DNA of 46,950 nucleotides from Phycisphaerales bacterium (GTDB lineage Bacteria; Planctomycetota; Phycisphaerae; Phycisphaerales; UBA1924): assembly GCA_947476675.1 (NCBI GenBank), contig CANJRL010000005.1, positions 1 to 46,950 of the forward strand, in the 5' to 3' direction. The notes below the pieces were generated by a model. That model saw only the letters and a program-made list of their open reading frames with translations, did no database searches and had not been told where the DNA came from. Below are positions 16,344 to 25,939 of this stretch, piece after piece. Every line of letters starts with the position of its first letter. Within the stretch, counting starts at the first letter, position 1. Made by a program: the position numbers and the translations under genes.

Positions 16344-18326
16344 TCACCGCGCCGAGGGGCGCAGCGTGAGCGAACGCGACACAAAGCCCTCCGGAGTCGA
16401 GCGGATCTCCATGATGTCGTCGCCCGTCGCCCGCAGCAGGGCCGCCACGGGCATCGCCCGCTTGCTCCACGCGGGCATCGACGCCTTCATCATCTCCGAG
16501 TACCGCCGCGCCTCCTCGGGATCGCCGTCGAAACCCTCGAGCTGCTCCGCGATGATCGTGTCCACGTTCGCGGCCCGCCACGACGCGTATTCGATCTCCG
16601 CCCGAGCCTGCGTGTAGTAATACCCGAGACCCGAACCACGCACGGCGCGCAGCGCCGCCGCGAAGCCGGGCTCCTCCGACAGCCGCGGCCTCCCCGGCTC
16701 GCTCGACTCGCGCAGCGCCCCCTCAACCGCGGCCGCATCGCCCAGGATCACCCGCCCCGCGCCCACCCCGATCGTCATCCCTCCGCCCGGCGCGCCCCAC
16801 ACCTGATTGCCCAGGAAATCACGCGGCTGCATCCCGAAGTTCGCCGTGAAGGTCGACAGCGCGCCCACGAACTTCGCCTGGTCCGCGATCCGCACCGCCC
16901 ACGTCTTCTGCGCCGACGACCCCGCGAACGGCCTCTCGATCCGCTTGGTCATCACCAGTTCCGTCCCCAGCGCGGACATCAGCGGCTCGATCTGCGGCAG
17001 CGCGAAGTCGAGGAAGCCCTGGCCACGCGCCCTCGATTCCTCCGGCAGGCCCGCCACCACGCTCCTCACCAACCCCGGAACCTCCGCGAACTTCACGTGC
17101 TGCACCAGCACCCCGGCCGCGTCCGCCGGCGCCACCGAAGGCGCCGCGAACGGCTGCTCCGCCACATCGAACAGCGCCACCAGCCCCCGCTTCTCCGGAA
17201 CGAGAATCGCGACCGACTGCTCCATCCCCGCGTCCTGCGTGTCGAACCGCGCCACCAGGCTCACCGCGCGGACCTTGTCCAGCCCCAGACCAGCGAAGAT
17301 CGCCGCCCATTCCGCCTTCCCCATCGGCCCCATCAGCTCGGGCTCCGCGTCGTCCGCCTCGCCCCCCCCGCTCGCGAAGCGCACGAAAAACTCCGACGCC
17401 GATGCCGTCAGCAGCGCGGCATAGAGGTGGGGCGCCCCCAGCGCCGCCTTCCCGTGCTGCGCCATCGCCTCCGAGAACACCGCCGCATCGGACACCGACT
17501 TCGACCGCGCAGGCTCCCCGTTGAAGCGATCCATCGCGTCCTTCAGCGTCTCGAGGTGCGAGCACGCCGCGATGACCCCCTTCACACGCGTCATGTACAC
17601 CGCCGGAGGAAGGCCCGATGTGGCCAGCGTGCTCGGCGGCTGCCAGTCGATCTCGTCCTCGTCCATCGCCTCCGGGTCGGGCTCGGCGCCGGCGCCGTCC
17701 CGCCCCTTGGCCTGCGCCCGCTTGGCCCGCATCGCCTCCTGCGCCTTCTGCTGACGCTCGTTCGCCCGGCGGTCGATCTCCTCGTAATTGATCTCCACCG
17801 CCGTGATGAAGGCGCCGCCGTGCTCCACCTCGGACTTCTTCGCCAGCCCGTCCTTCACCTCGCGGTCCGCAAGCCTCTCCAGCGCGTTCCACACCGCGTC
17901 CGACGACGCCGCATCGTCGAGAAAATCGGCGTAGATCAGACCCTGAACGCCCTCCCAGGGGCTCCGCCCGGCCTTCGTCGCCGGGGGCGGCTTGCGGAAG
18001 AACGCCGCCAGCCCAGTCGACCCCGCCGGAGGCTTGAACGTGTCGAAGTCGATCCCCAGGTCCGCCAGCGCCCGCCGCGGCGCCTCGAAGGTGTCGCCGA
18101 TCAGCCCGCGCAGATAAGCCCTGAATTCAGGGTCCGCCCACAGCACCCCGTACGGCGAACGGTCAAGCGTCGCCTTGAACGCATCAAAGTCGTCCACCCC
18201 CGCGACGAAGAGCGAATCCTCCGGAGCGATCTCCGCGATCGTCGGCCCCGCCGCCATCGACGCCAACCCCGACCACAGCGACACCGCCACCGCCAGCGCC
18301 GCACGCAACACCTTCAGCCTGTGCAT
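16344..18326 (-). CDS. Exported protein of unknown function (DUF3352-like)
   Basis: 660 residues with signal peptide MHRLKVLRAALAVAVSLWSGLASMAAG. The opening of the mature part (IAEIAPEDSLFVAGVDDFDAF) is typical of planctomycete exported proteins related to DUF3352, which begin with a statement-like block on a presumed substrate-free beta-alpha fold. A highly charged stretch at about 190-235 (REANERQQKAQEAMRAKRAQ-type Lys/Arg/Glu/Ala) may be a helix or linker. No catalytic motif is recognisable. It lies 80 nt downstream of the PDZ-less protease gene on the same strand and is likely co-transcribed; a role alongside that protease is possible but unproven. The 3' end faces the two-PDZ protease. 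Confidence 0.75.
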   Translation of the reverse strand: MHRLKVLRAALAVAVSLWSGLASMAAGPTIAEIAPEDSLFVAGVDDFDAFKATLDRSPYGVLWADPEFRAYLRGLIGDTFEAPRRALADLGIDFDTFKPPAGSTGLAAFFRKPPPATKAGRSPWEGVQGLIYADFLDDAASSDAVWNALERLADREVKDGLAKKSEVEHGGAFITAVEINYEEIDRRANERQQKAQEAMRAKRAQAKGRDGAGAEPDPEAMDEDEIDWQPPSTLATSGLPPAVYMTRVKGVIAACSHLETLKDAMDRFNGEPARSKSVSDAAVFSEAMAQHGKAALGAPHLYAALLTASASEFFVRFASGGGEADDAEPELMGPMGKAEWAAIFAGLGLDKVRAVSLVARFDTQDAGMEQSVAILVPEKRGLVALFDVAEQPFAAPSVAPADAAGVLVQHVKFAEVPGLVRSVVAGLPEESRARGQGFLDFALPQIEPLMSALGTELVMTKRIERPFAGSSAQKTWAVRIADQAKFVGALSTFTANFGMQPRDFLGNQVWGAPGGGMTIGVGAGRVILGDAAAVEGALRESSEPGRPRLSEEPGFAAALRAVRGSGLGYYYTQARAEIEYASWRAANVDTIIAEQLEGFDGDPEEARRYSEMMKASMPAWSKRAMPVAALLRATGDDIMEIRSTPEGFVSRSLTLRPSAR

Positions 18327-18406
18327 GGATTCATTCTCGTCGGCCCGGAGGACCGGGCCCGCCTCTCAACCTGTCCGACCGCGCGGCCGCCCACACGATG
18401 AAACGC

Positions 18407-19471
18407 TCACCGCGCCCGCGACGGCCCCGACTCCGCATCCCTGAGAAACGCCGGCGGCCCGAACTCCGTTCGTGGAGGCGCCGCGTTGTACGTGTACCCG
18501 CTGTTCGGATTCTCCTTGTCGTACGCGAACGCGTCGCGGTTCCGAAGGAAGTCCCGCAGGTACCGCGCGGGGATCGCGAACCCCAGGCCCTCCCCGAGGG
18601 GGATCTTCATGTTCGCCACCCCGATCACCTCGCCCTTGAGGTTGAACAGAGGCCCCCCCGAGTTCCCGGGATTGATCTGCGCCGTCGTCTGGATGTACGT
18701 CATCCCCTCGAAGTTCCGCAGCCGCGTCGCCACCACCCCGGCCGACAGCGTCCGCTCCAGCCCCAGAGGCGCACCGATCGCGAACACGCTCTGCCCCGCC
18801 GCAAGATCGTCGTCCGTGTTCACCATCACCGTCGGGAACGCCTGCCTATCCGGGTGATTCAACCTGATCAGCGCGAGGTCGACGTGGTTGTTCACCGCGA
18901 TGATGCGGCAGTCGTCCATCACCAGCCGGCGGAAGTCGCTCCCGCCCTTCTGGAACACCGTCGCCTTGATCTTGGTTTCCTTCTGAATCACGTGCGCGTT
19001 GGTCACCGCGTAGCCGTCCGGATGGATGATGAACCCCGACCCCAGACCCGAGGGCGTCGAGATCAGGATCACCGCCTCCCCGTACTTCTCCGAGACCTCA
19101 CGAGGCGTCCGCTCCACCAGCCCCGAACCCGCCCGGTACAGCGACGCCGCAGGCGCGTCCTCCGCCGAGGTCTCCTCGCGCCCCCGGTCAATCGTCTCGA
19201 CGCTGGTCCGCGGCGCCCTGAGCACATCGAACCCGAGGTCCAGCCACAGGGTCTCCGCCGTTTCCTTCAGGATCACCGCCGTCACCACGCGGCCGTCGAC
19301 GAACGTCACCGTCGCCAACGCCCCCTTCGCCGCGCTCTTCGCAGCGGGCAGCGGCGCCTGCGTCGACGCCGGCGCAACCACCGCCGATCCGGCCGGCTGC
19401 TTCGCCCCATCCTGCGCGACCGCCGACACGCCGGACGCCGCCAGACACGCACCGATCGCGACGCAACGCAT
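18407..19471 (-). CDS. Exported trypsin-like serine protease (HtrA-related, no PDZ)
   Basis: 354 residues. Signal peptide MRCVAIGACLAASGVSAVAQ. A small N-terminal module at about 50-95 (ALATVTFVDGRVVTAVILKE and following) precedes a Ser protease domain at about 125-330 with His160 (VTNAHV), Asp198 (HVDLALIRL) and Ser271 (NPGNSGGPL). No PDZ domain follows; the protein ends about 60 residues after the domain with an Asn/Tyr/Pro-rich tail (ENPNSGYTYNAAPP). The open frame reaches 19648, but the inner ATG at 19471 follows GGAGTCGCTG and starts the signal peptide. It is divergent from the FG-GAP gene and is followed on the same strand by the DUF3352-like gene. Its target is unknown; the missing PDZ suggests a simple protease or an anchored partner. 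Confidence 0.88.
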   Translation of the reverse strand: MRCVAIGACLAASGVSAVAQDGAKQPAGSAVVAPASTQAPLPAAKSAAKGALATVTFVDGRVVTAVILKETAETLWLDLGFDVLRAPRTSVETIDRGREETSAEDAPAASLYRAGSGLVERTPREVSEKYGEAVILISTPSGLGSGFIIHPDGYAVTNAHVIQKETKIKATVFQKGGSDFRRLVMDDCRIIAVNNHVDLALIRLNHPDRQAFPTVMVNTDDDLAAGQSVFAIGAPLGLERTLSAGVVATRLRNFEGMTYIQTTAQINPGNSGGPLFNLKGEVIGVANMKIPLGEGLGFAIPARYLRDFLRNRDAFAYDKENPNSGYTYNAAPPRTEFGPPAFLRDAESGPSRAR

Positions 19472-19632
19472 CAGCGACTCCACAACTGGGCGCTCCCGCC
19501 CGTAGCCGTCGCCCCCACGCCGCGCTCGCGGCGTTCGAGGGCCATCAGGCCCGATAGAGTACGGCCGCACGACTCCCCGCCGCCACCGCCCGCACCGCCG
19601 CCGCCGCGGTTCTCCCACCGGGAACACCTCGC

Positions 19633-22047
19633 ATGACCGCCGCACCACGCCGCGACCGATCCCTCCTCGCCGTTGCCTTCCTCGCGATCGGCGCCGCGGC
19701 CGCCCACGCCGCCGACACCTCGGCCCCGCCGGAGACCAACCTCGGCCGCTATTTCGGCTTCGATACCCCCCGCGTGATCCCCGCAGACGAGGACTGCGGC
19801 CCGGTCATCATCGCCGACATGAACGGCGACCGCCTCAACGACATCGTCCTCGTCAACAACCGCAAGAGCCGCATCGAGATCCACCTCCAGCGCGAGAAGC
19901 CACAGAGCGACGAGCAGGCTGCCTCCTCCCTCCGACCCAACGAACTCCCCCGCAGCCGCTGGTACGACCGCAAGGAAGTCTCCGTCTCCAACCGCGTCAC
20001 CGCCCTCCGCGCCGTCGACCTCGACGGTGACGGCAGGCTCGACATCGTCTACGCCGGACAGCCCGCAGAGATCGTCATCCTCCACCAGGAGCCATCCGGC
20101 GACTTCAAGGTCGCCAGCCGCAAGCGAGTCGCCGGCCTGGGCGCGGGGCCCGCCTCCCTCGCCGTCGCCGACGTCACCGGTGACTCGCGCCCAGAGGTGC
20201 TCGCGGTCGTCAAAGGCCAGATGGCCGTCTTCCCGCTCCTCGGCGCCGCCGGCGCCACCCCCGCCCTCGGCGACCCCACCCGCCTCGGCGCCGCCGCCGC
20301 GCAGAACCAGCAGATCGCCGCCTTCTTCGTCGAGGATTACGACGGCAACGGCATGCAGGACATCCTCGCCGCCGCCCCGGAGGACGCCGCGCCGATCCGG
20401 CTCTGGCTCCAGCGCCCAAGCCCCCGCGCCACCGCCGCCGGCGGCAAGGCCGGCATGATCGGCCCCGAACTCCGCTTCGAGATGCCCCAACTCCGCGAGG
20501 GCAAGCCGCTGCGCTTCCCCGACCGCAAGCCCGCCAGCCTCGCCGTCATCGAGCGCGCCAGCCGGCGCATGGTCTGCTTCGACATCGCCCAGCAGCCCAT
20601 CGAGCCCGCCAGCGGATCCGGCGCCGAGCGCGAGGTCCAGGCCGAGGTCTACGGCTTCACCGACGAGGAATCCAAGGACCGCGCCGTCGCCGTCGCCGAT
20701 ATCGACGGCGACGGCCAACTCGACCTCATCGCCGCCGACGCGAAGGGCAACAGCCTCCTCTTCTACCGCCAGGAAAAATCTCTCGGCCTCTCCCGCGCCG
20801 AGCGCTTCAGCGCCTTCAAGGCCCCGAAGAGCCTCGCCGCCGGCCGATGGACCAACCCAGCCGGGGGCCCCCTCGACGTCTTCGTCCTCAGCGAGGAAGA
20901 AAAGGCCGTCGGCGTCAGCGCCTTCGACGCCTCCACGGGCCGCCTCGCCTTCCCCAAGCCCATCTCCCTCGCTACCCCCGGAGGCTCGCCGGTCGCCATC
21001 GCCGCCGCAACGCTCAAGTCCGGCCCCGCGCTCGCCATCGTCGTGCAGAACAAGCGCGACCACACCCTCGAGATCCACCGCCCCGACGCCACCGGCGCCC
21101 AGGCCACCCGCATCGAACTCACCGGCGTGACGAGGCCCCCCCGCTCCATGCTCGCCGCCGACATCGACCACGACGGCGCGACCGACCTCCTGCTCTTCAC
21201 CCCCGGCGAGCCCATGGTCATGGTCCGCAACATCGAAGAGCCGACGGGCGCCAAGGTTCTCACCGACAAGACCATGCCCCAGTTCGGCCTCGTGCAGGCC
21301 GCCGGCCCCGACAACACCGGCCTTCTCGACGTCGACAACGACGGGCACCAGGAACTCCTGATCGCCGACAAGAACTTCGTCCGCGCCTGCGCCTTCGACC
21401 CCGACAAGGGCTGGCGCGTCGTCGAGCAGGTCACCGACACCGACTCCGCCACGCAGTTCGTCGGCCTCACCGTCATCAGCCAGGCCGCCGGAGCGCCGCA
21501 GGAGATCGTCGCCTCCGACAAGGCCGCCAAGCGCCTCGTGCTCATGCGCCGCGACGCCGGAACCTGGAAGGCCGTCGACCGCCTCCGCCTCACCGGCTTC
21601 GAGCCCCGCGCCATCTTCGCCGGCGCCTTCTCCGGCGACCAGCAGCCCAACATCCTCTGCCTCTCCGACGACGGCTTCGGCGTCGTCCGCCTCGCCGGCT
21701 CGCGCACCACCCTCCAGGAGTTCGCCACCTACCGCTCCGACGCAGACAACCGCACCGAACACGAGATCGCCGCCGGCGACCTCAACGGCGACGGCCTCCT
21801 CGACCTCGCCGTCCTCGACGCCAAGGAGCACCGCTGCCAGATCCTCGCGTTCTCCGCGGCACGCCGCCTCTACCCCGCCACCGAGTGGGAGGTCTTCCAA
21901 TCACGGGTCTTCGAGCGCCAGGAATCCCGCGCCTTCGAGCCCTCCACCGCGCTCATCGAGGACGTCACCGGCGATGGCGCGCCCGACCTGGTCATCCTTG
22001 TCCACGACCGCGTCATCGTCTACCCGCAGATGACCTCGCCCCGCTAA
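19633..22047 (+). CDS. Exported FG-GAP/VCBS-type repeat protein
   Basis: 804 residues with signal peptide MTAAPRRDRSLLAVAFLAIGAAAAHAA. It contains many FG-GAP/VCBS-type Ca-binding beta-propeller repeats with D-x-[DN]-x-D-G-x-x-D motifs: IADMNGDRLNDIVLV, VDLDGDGRLDIVYAG, FVEDYDGNGMQDILAA, VADIDGDGQLDLIAAD, ADIDHDGATDLLLF, LDVDNDGHQELLIA and GDLNGDGLLDLAVLD. These give roughly two seven-bladed propellers. Such proteins are common on planctomycete surfaces and are usually of unknown ligand. No enzyme domain is seen. It is divergent from the PDZ-less protease gene with a 161-bp shared upstream region. Confidence 0.88.
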   Translation: MTAAPRRDRSLLAVAFLAIGAAAAHAADTSAPPETNLGRYFGFDTPRVIPADEDCGPVIIADMNGDRLNDIVLVNNRKSRIEIHLQREKPQSDEQAASSLRPNELPRSRWYDRKEVSVSNRVTALRAVDLDGDGRLDIVYAGQPAEIVILHQEPSGDFKVASRKRVAGLGAGPASLAVADVTGDSRPEVLAVVKGQMAVFPLLGAAGATPALGDPTRLGAAAAQNQQIAAFFVEDYDGNGMQDILAAAPEDAAPIRLWLQRPSPRATAAGGKAGMIGPELRFEMPQLREGKPLRFPDRKPASLAVIERASRRMVCFDIAQQPIEPASGSGAEREVQAEVYGFTDEESKDRAVAVADIDGDGQLDLIAADAKGNSLLFYRQEKSLGLSRAERFSAFKAPKSLAAGRWTNPAGGPLDVFVLSEEEKAVGVSAFDASTGRLAFPKPISLATPGGSPVAIAAATLKSGPALAIVVQNKRDHTLEIHRPDATGAQATRIELTGVTRPPRSMLAADIDHDGATDLLLFTPGEPMVMVRNIEEPTGAKVLTDKTMPQFGLVQAAGPDNTGLLDVDNDGHQELLIADKNFVRACAFDPDKGWRVVEQVTDTDSATQFVGLTVISQAAGAPQEIVASDKAAKRLVLMRRDAGTWKAVDRLRLTGFEPRAIFAGAFSGDQQPNILCLSDDGFGVVRLAGSRTTLQEFATYRSDADNRTEHEIAAGDLNGDGLLDLAVLDAKEHRCQILAFSAARRLYPATEWEVFQSRVFERQESRAFEPSTALIEDVTGDGAPDLVILVHDRVIVYPQMTSPR

Positions 22048-22670
22048 CCCCCCCAAACACAGCGCCCCGCCCGCCCCGGGCGCCTCGCCCAACCGGCTGT
22101 CTGAACAGCAGTTGCGGAAGGCGACGGCATCCTCGCGCACTCCTAGCGCCCAATCGCTTGAGCCTCCACGCTTCCGCGGTACGTTCCTCATTCCCACAGG
22201 CCCGAGAGGCCGCCGCCCCGCCCGCGCCAATCCCGCGGATCCGGGCGTCGCGCCCGCGAGAGAGGCCGGGCCTGTGATCACCCTCGCCCGTCGCGGTCAC
22301 CCCCGCGGCGGCGCGATTGGAGAGAGAGAGGACGTCGTCACGACGAACGCGCTGCAGCGCGGGGTAGATAACCCCCGCGCCGCTGTGCGTTGCGCATCGG
22401 ATTCCCGGTCCCCCCCGACGATGCGGCAAAATCCCTCCCGCTGACAACCCCACGTCACCACGCCGGCGCGGCCCTCATGAAACCGGCTTTTCCGCCGGAT
22501 TTCGCGGATTCTGAGGACTCATTCACACGCTAAACATCTCGTCTTCACCCCAAAATGTACTCTGGATGTTGATGCACCGCGCTCGCGGCGCATCATGCGA
22601 ATTCCGGGCGCCATCGGGGCGCGCCGGGGAAATCTGGGCGAACTCTCTCCTTTCCGTCACGGGGTGACCA
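22048..22670. other. 623-bp intergenic region without a gene
   Basis: No convincing reading frame on either strand: codon third-position bias is lost and minus-strand open frames are GC shadows. It holds a C7 run after the FG-GAP stop, a short GA repeat (gagagagagag) near 22320, and a small hairpin CCGGC-TTTTCC-GCCGG near 22483. A distinctly A+T-richer segment at about 22505-22590 precedes the SGNH gene and is the likeliest promoter region, though I cannot pick out -35 and -10 boxes with confidence. Confidence 0.45.
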
Positions 22671-24557
22671 ATGCGGCGCCATGCTCTCGCTGCGCTCACG
22701 CTGTCCTGCGCGCTCTCGACTCTTGCTCCCGCCCTCGCCCGCTCTTCCGGCAATTCCGGGGTCACCCCGCGCGGCGCCACGGGCCCATCGCTCGTCGCGG
22801 CCGAACTTCTTCCCGATGGCCGCACCATCCGACTCACCTGGTCCGAGCCTGTCGCGATCGGCCCGGGCGCCATCCACCCCATCGCGCGCCCAGGAGGACG
22901 CCCCGCCGCAGCGGCGCTCGCGACCTCGCTCGCCGACCCCACCACCACGCTGAGCACACTCGCCGCCGGCGACTCGATCGCCTACGACGAGGATTGCCTC
23001 ATCGACCTCACCCCGGGCATGGTGACCAGCCAGCAGCGAGGCGAGCCCAACCCACCCGTCGCAAACGCCATCGCGTCCAACGCCTCCACCTTCATCCTCT
23101 CCCGACCCCCGCTGCACGAGGACCTCGCGCCCTGGGCCAACGCCGTGCGCAACGGCCCCGCCGTCGTCATGGGCCTCGGTGATTCCACCATGACCATCGA
23201 CGCCGACAACCGCATCCCCGACGGCGCCAAGGCCGAGTGGCGCATCCGCCAGGTCAGCGGCTGGCTCTCCCAGACCGCCGCCACCTCCCAGAGCGCGCTC
23301 GGCGTCGCCCAGTTCTTCACCAGCCCCGCCCTCGACCTCTCCGCTCGCATCCTCTCCCCCGACCCGCTCGGCTCCTTCCAGACCTTCACCACCGGCTCGC
23401 CCTCCGGGCCCCGCATCAACATCGCCGCACGCACCTACGGCGAACTGCGCTTCCTCTCCGACGCCCCCCGCGGCATCGGCCTCTTCAAGGCCACCCTCCA
23501 GGGCGGCTCCGCCGCCTTCCCCGCCAACAAGTTCAACGACTTCTACTCCGGCTCCTGGCGCGACGGCGCCATGACCATCGACCTCCTCGTCTGGCACGAC
23601 AACCGCTTCTCCCTCCGCGCAATCGACATCTTCGCCAACCGCACACCCCAGGGCGCCGCCTTCAACCTCTACGGCACGATCACAGAAGCCCGCACCCACA
23701 CCTTCAACCCGGCCGCCGCCCCGGGCATCCAGCGCGTCACGCTCCAGTGCAACGGCGCCGGAGAGCCCTCCTTCTTCGTCGCCAGCGCGGACAACACCGT
23801 CGAAACCCCCTACGCCGCCCCCGCCCAGCAGCCCAACTGTGTCTTCGCCCCTCTCGCCGTCCGCTTCCACCGCACCGATGTCGCCGGGACAGAACTCGGC
23901 TTCTTCGGGTTCTCCGGAGGAACCGCCGCCGACTGGGCCAACGAGAAACTCATCACCGACACCGCCCTCGTCGAACTCTTCAAGCACTGGCCCGTCACCC
24001 ACATCCTCATCGACCTCGGCAAGAACCTCGAGCCCACCGAGTTCGACGGCGTCACCATCCTCCCCGCCCTCCGCGAGAACCTCGTCGCAGCCGCGCTCCG
24101 CATCCGCAGCGCGGCAATCGCCGCCGGCCTGCCCGAGCCCTCGTTCTGCCTCCGCGCCCACTACCCCATCGGCGACAACAACGCCGCCGGCATCGAGCGC
24201 ACCTACATGCGCCAGGTCGAGCGGGCCGCGTACCAGGCCAAGATCGAACTCCAGTCCATCCTCGGCCGCCCGGTCGCCTTCGCCAACCTCATGCGCGCCC
24301 AGCGCTTCCAGCCCGCCAAGGCCGCCGGCTGGTTCCCCGGAGGCGCCGACTGGGTCCACCAGTCCGGCGCCGGCGCCCGGGGCTTCGAGCGCGTCTTCTG
24401 GTCCCTCTGCCAGCGCGCCATCTGCCCCGGCGATGTCAACGCCGACGGCGCAGTCAACTTCGCCGACCTCACCGCCGTCCTCGATTCCTACGGCGTCGCG
24501 TATACCTTCCAAGACCTCAGCCAAGTCCTCGGCGCCTACGGCACGGCGTGCCCGTGA
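22671..24557 (+). CDS. Exported SGNH/GDSL hydrolase-like protein with C-terminal dockerin-like pair
   Basis: 628 residues with signal peptide MRRHALAALTLSCALSTLAPALA. SGNH-type motifs are in the right order although far apart: GDS with Ser172 (VVMGLGDSTMTIDADN), LGKN with Gly450 and Asn452 (HILIDLGKNLEP), and D-x-x-H with Asp560 and His563 (ADWVHQSGAG). A beta-rich insertion of about 220 residues (215-400) sits between blocks I and III. The family includes esterases, lipases and carbohydrate acetyl-esterases; the large insert would suit a polysaccharide deacetylase role, which is inference. The C-terminus (CPGDVNADGAVNFADL, then a degenerate second unit ending YGTACP) is dockerin-like. It converges with the GH57 gene across 15 nt. 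Confidence 0.75.
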   Translation: MRRHALAALTLSCALSTLAPALARSSGNSGVTPRGATGPSLVAAELLPDGRTIRLTWSEPVAIGPGAIHPIARPGGRPAAAALATSLADPTTTLSTLAAGDSIAYDEDCLIDLTPGMVTSQQRGEPNPPVANAIASNASTFILSRPPLHEDLAPWANAVRNGPAVVMGLGDSTMTIDADNRIPDGAKAEWRIRQVSGWLSQTAATSQSALGVAQFFTSPALDLSARILSPDPLGSFQTFTTGSPSGPRINIAARTYGELRFLSDAPRGIGLFKATLQGGSAAFPANKFNDFYSGSWRDGAMTIDLLVWHDNRFSLRAIDIFANRTPQGAAFNLYGTITEARTHTFNPAAAPGIQRVTLQCNGAGEPSFFVASADNTVETPYAAPAQQPNCVFAPLAVRFHRTDVAGTELGFFGFSGGTAADWANEKLITDTALVELFKHWPVTHILIDLGKNLEPTEFDGVTILPALRENLVAAALRIRSAAIAAGLPEPSFCLRAHYPIGDNNAAGIERTYMRQVERAAYQAKIELQSILGRPVAFANLMRAQRFQPAKAAGWFPGGADWVHQSGAGARGFERVFWSLCQRAICPGDVNADGAVNFADLTAVLDSYGVAYTFQDLSQVLGAYGTACP

Positions 24558-24572
24558 GACCGCCCCGCCGCC

Positions 24573-25856
24573 TCACACCCCCGCCGCCACGCTCTTCTCC
24601 ACCCGCGTCCGCACGTTGTCCAGCACGTTCATGAAATTGATGTACGAGTCGTAGGGCGAGTCGTACGGGTTGAAGTACTTGTGCACGTCGCCGTCGGCGA
24701 AGTACTTCGTGCACATGTAGTAGAAGTGGTCGCTGGTGGTCAGCTTCCGCCAGTCCTCGATCAGGTACCGCGCGTACGCCTTCTCGTGCTCATCGCCCGA
24801 GGCCTCCGCCTCCTGCGCCCGACGCTTCACCTCGCCCTCCAGCCGGTAGACCTCCTGCAGCGCCGAGTGCTGCATCGCGTTCCCCAGCCACGCCGAGAGG
24901 TCGCGCTCCGTGTCCGCCCAACTGGTCAGGTTCGGCGCGTCGTACTCCCCCACCGGCGCGAACTGCGCCAGCGCCTCGCTCACCGTGTTGAAGTGGTTGT
25001 GCCCGGGGTTCACGTCGAACACCTTCTCCGGCATCGCGTCCAGGAACTCGAACACCCCGGTCTCCGCCCACTGGTGCTCCCCGAACGTCTCGTAGTCCAT
25101 GAACAGGTTGCACAGGAACCCGTCCCCGTTGATCTGGTTCACCCACCGCGCGAACTTCTCCGCCGTGAGCGGCCACTCCGCCCACCCCCGGTTCGAGAAG
25201 CGGAACGCGATGTCGTCCGACAGCCGGTAGTTCTTCAGCAGCAGCGAGAAGGGCCCGCCGTCCCGCCCCGCCGCCACCGGCCCGGGTGGCCGGTACACAT
25301 AGTTCGGCGAGCGGAAGCCCAGCAGCCAGTCCACGCCCTCGGCGATCGCCCCCCGGAACCTGGGCCTGCCCTCCGGGCACTTCATCTGCATGATGTGCCG
25401 CGACACGTCGTTGCTGTAGATCAGCTCCGTGTTGCGGAACACCGCCGGCGTCTGGCCGAACAGGTCGCGGATCCGCTCGCTGTGCAGATCCACCTGCCGC
25501 TCGAACTCCTGCTTCGAATAGATGAACGACAGCGAGTGGTGGTACGTCTCCGCGATGAACTCGCAGCACCCGCTCTCGGCCAGGCGCTTGAACAGGTCGA
25601 TCACATCGGGCGCCCACGCCGCCATCTGGTCCAGGCACACCCCCGTCACCGCGTACGACACCCGGAACCTGCCCTGGTGCCGCCTCACCAGGTCCAGGAT
25701 CTTCTGCGTCGCCGGGCGGTAGCACTTGCCCGCCACCTTCTCCATGATCTTCCGGTTGTTCGCGTCGTCGAAATAGAAGGGGTGCTCCTCGAACACCGTG
25801 TAGCGCTTGAGGCGGTAGGGCTGGTGGACCTGAAAATAGAACACGACGCTTGTCAT
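24573..25856 (-). CDS. Glycoside hydrolase family 57 (alpha-amylase-like)
   Basis: 427 residues, cytoplasmic (no signal peptide). GH57 signatures in order: HQP at residues 11-13, the ETYHHS block (103-108), FRNTELIYSND with the predicted nucleophile Glu144, and MDYETFGEHQ with the predicted acid/base Asp254. GH57 enzymes act on alpha-1,4/1,6 glucans such as glycogen as amylases, 4-alpha-glucanotransferases or branching enzymes; this short single-domain form is closest to the alpha-amylase-type group. The open frame begins at 25892, but MTSVVFYFQVHQPYRL is the standard N-terminus, so I placed the start at 25856; no strong Shine-Dalgarno is seen. It is divergent from nfo, with 83 bp between the starts. 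Confidence 0.93.
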   Translation of the reverse strand: MTSVVFYFQVHQPYRLKRYTVFEEHPFYFDDANNRKIMEKVAGKCYRPATQKILDLVRRHQGRFRVSYAVTGVCLDQMAAWAPDVIDLFKRLAESGCCEFIAETYHHSLSFIYSKQEFERQVDLHSERIRDLFGQTPAVFRNTELIYSNDVSRHIMQMKCPEGRPRFRGAIAEGVDWLLGFRSPNYVYRPPGPVAAGRDGGPFSLLLKNYRLSDDIAFRFSNRGWAEWPLTAEKFARWVNQINGDGFLCNLFMDYETFGEHQWAETGVFEFLDAMPEKVFDVNPGHNHFNTVSEALAQFAPVGEYDAPNLTSWADTERDLSAWLGNAMQHSALQEVYRLEGEVKRRAQEAEASGDEHEKAYARYLIEDWRKLTTSDHFYYMCTKYFADGDVHKYFNPYDSPYDSYINFMNVLDNVRTRVEKSVAAGV

Positions 25857-25939
25857 CGCCCGGCATTGTCCCATGCCCGGGCCCCGCGGCAAGCCCGCTC
25901 CACGCGCATCCGCCCAGGCCCCGCCAGTATGCTCGCCCG

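Noticed and set aside
19471-21900. 809-codon minus-strand frame opposite the FG-GAP gene
   Set aside because: Repeated Gly/Val/Glu/Asp/Ala composition without domains; antisense of the FG-GAP repeats.
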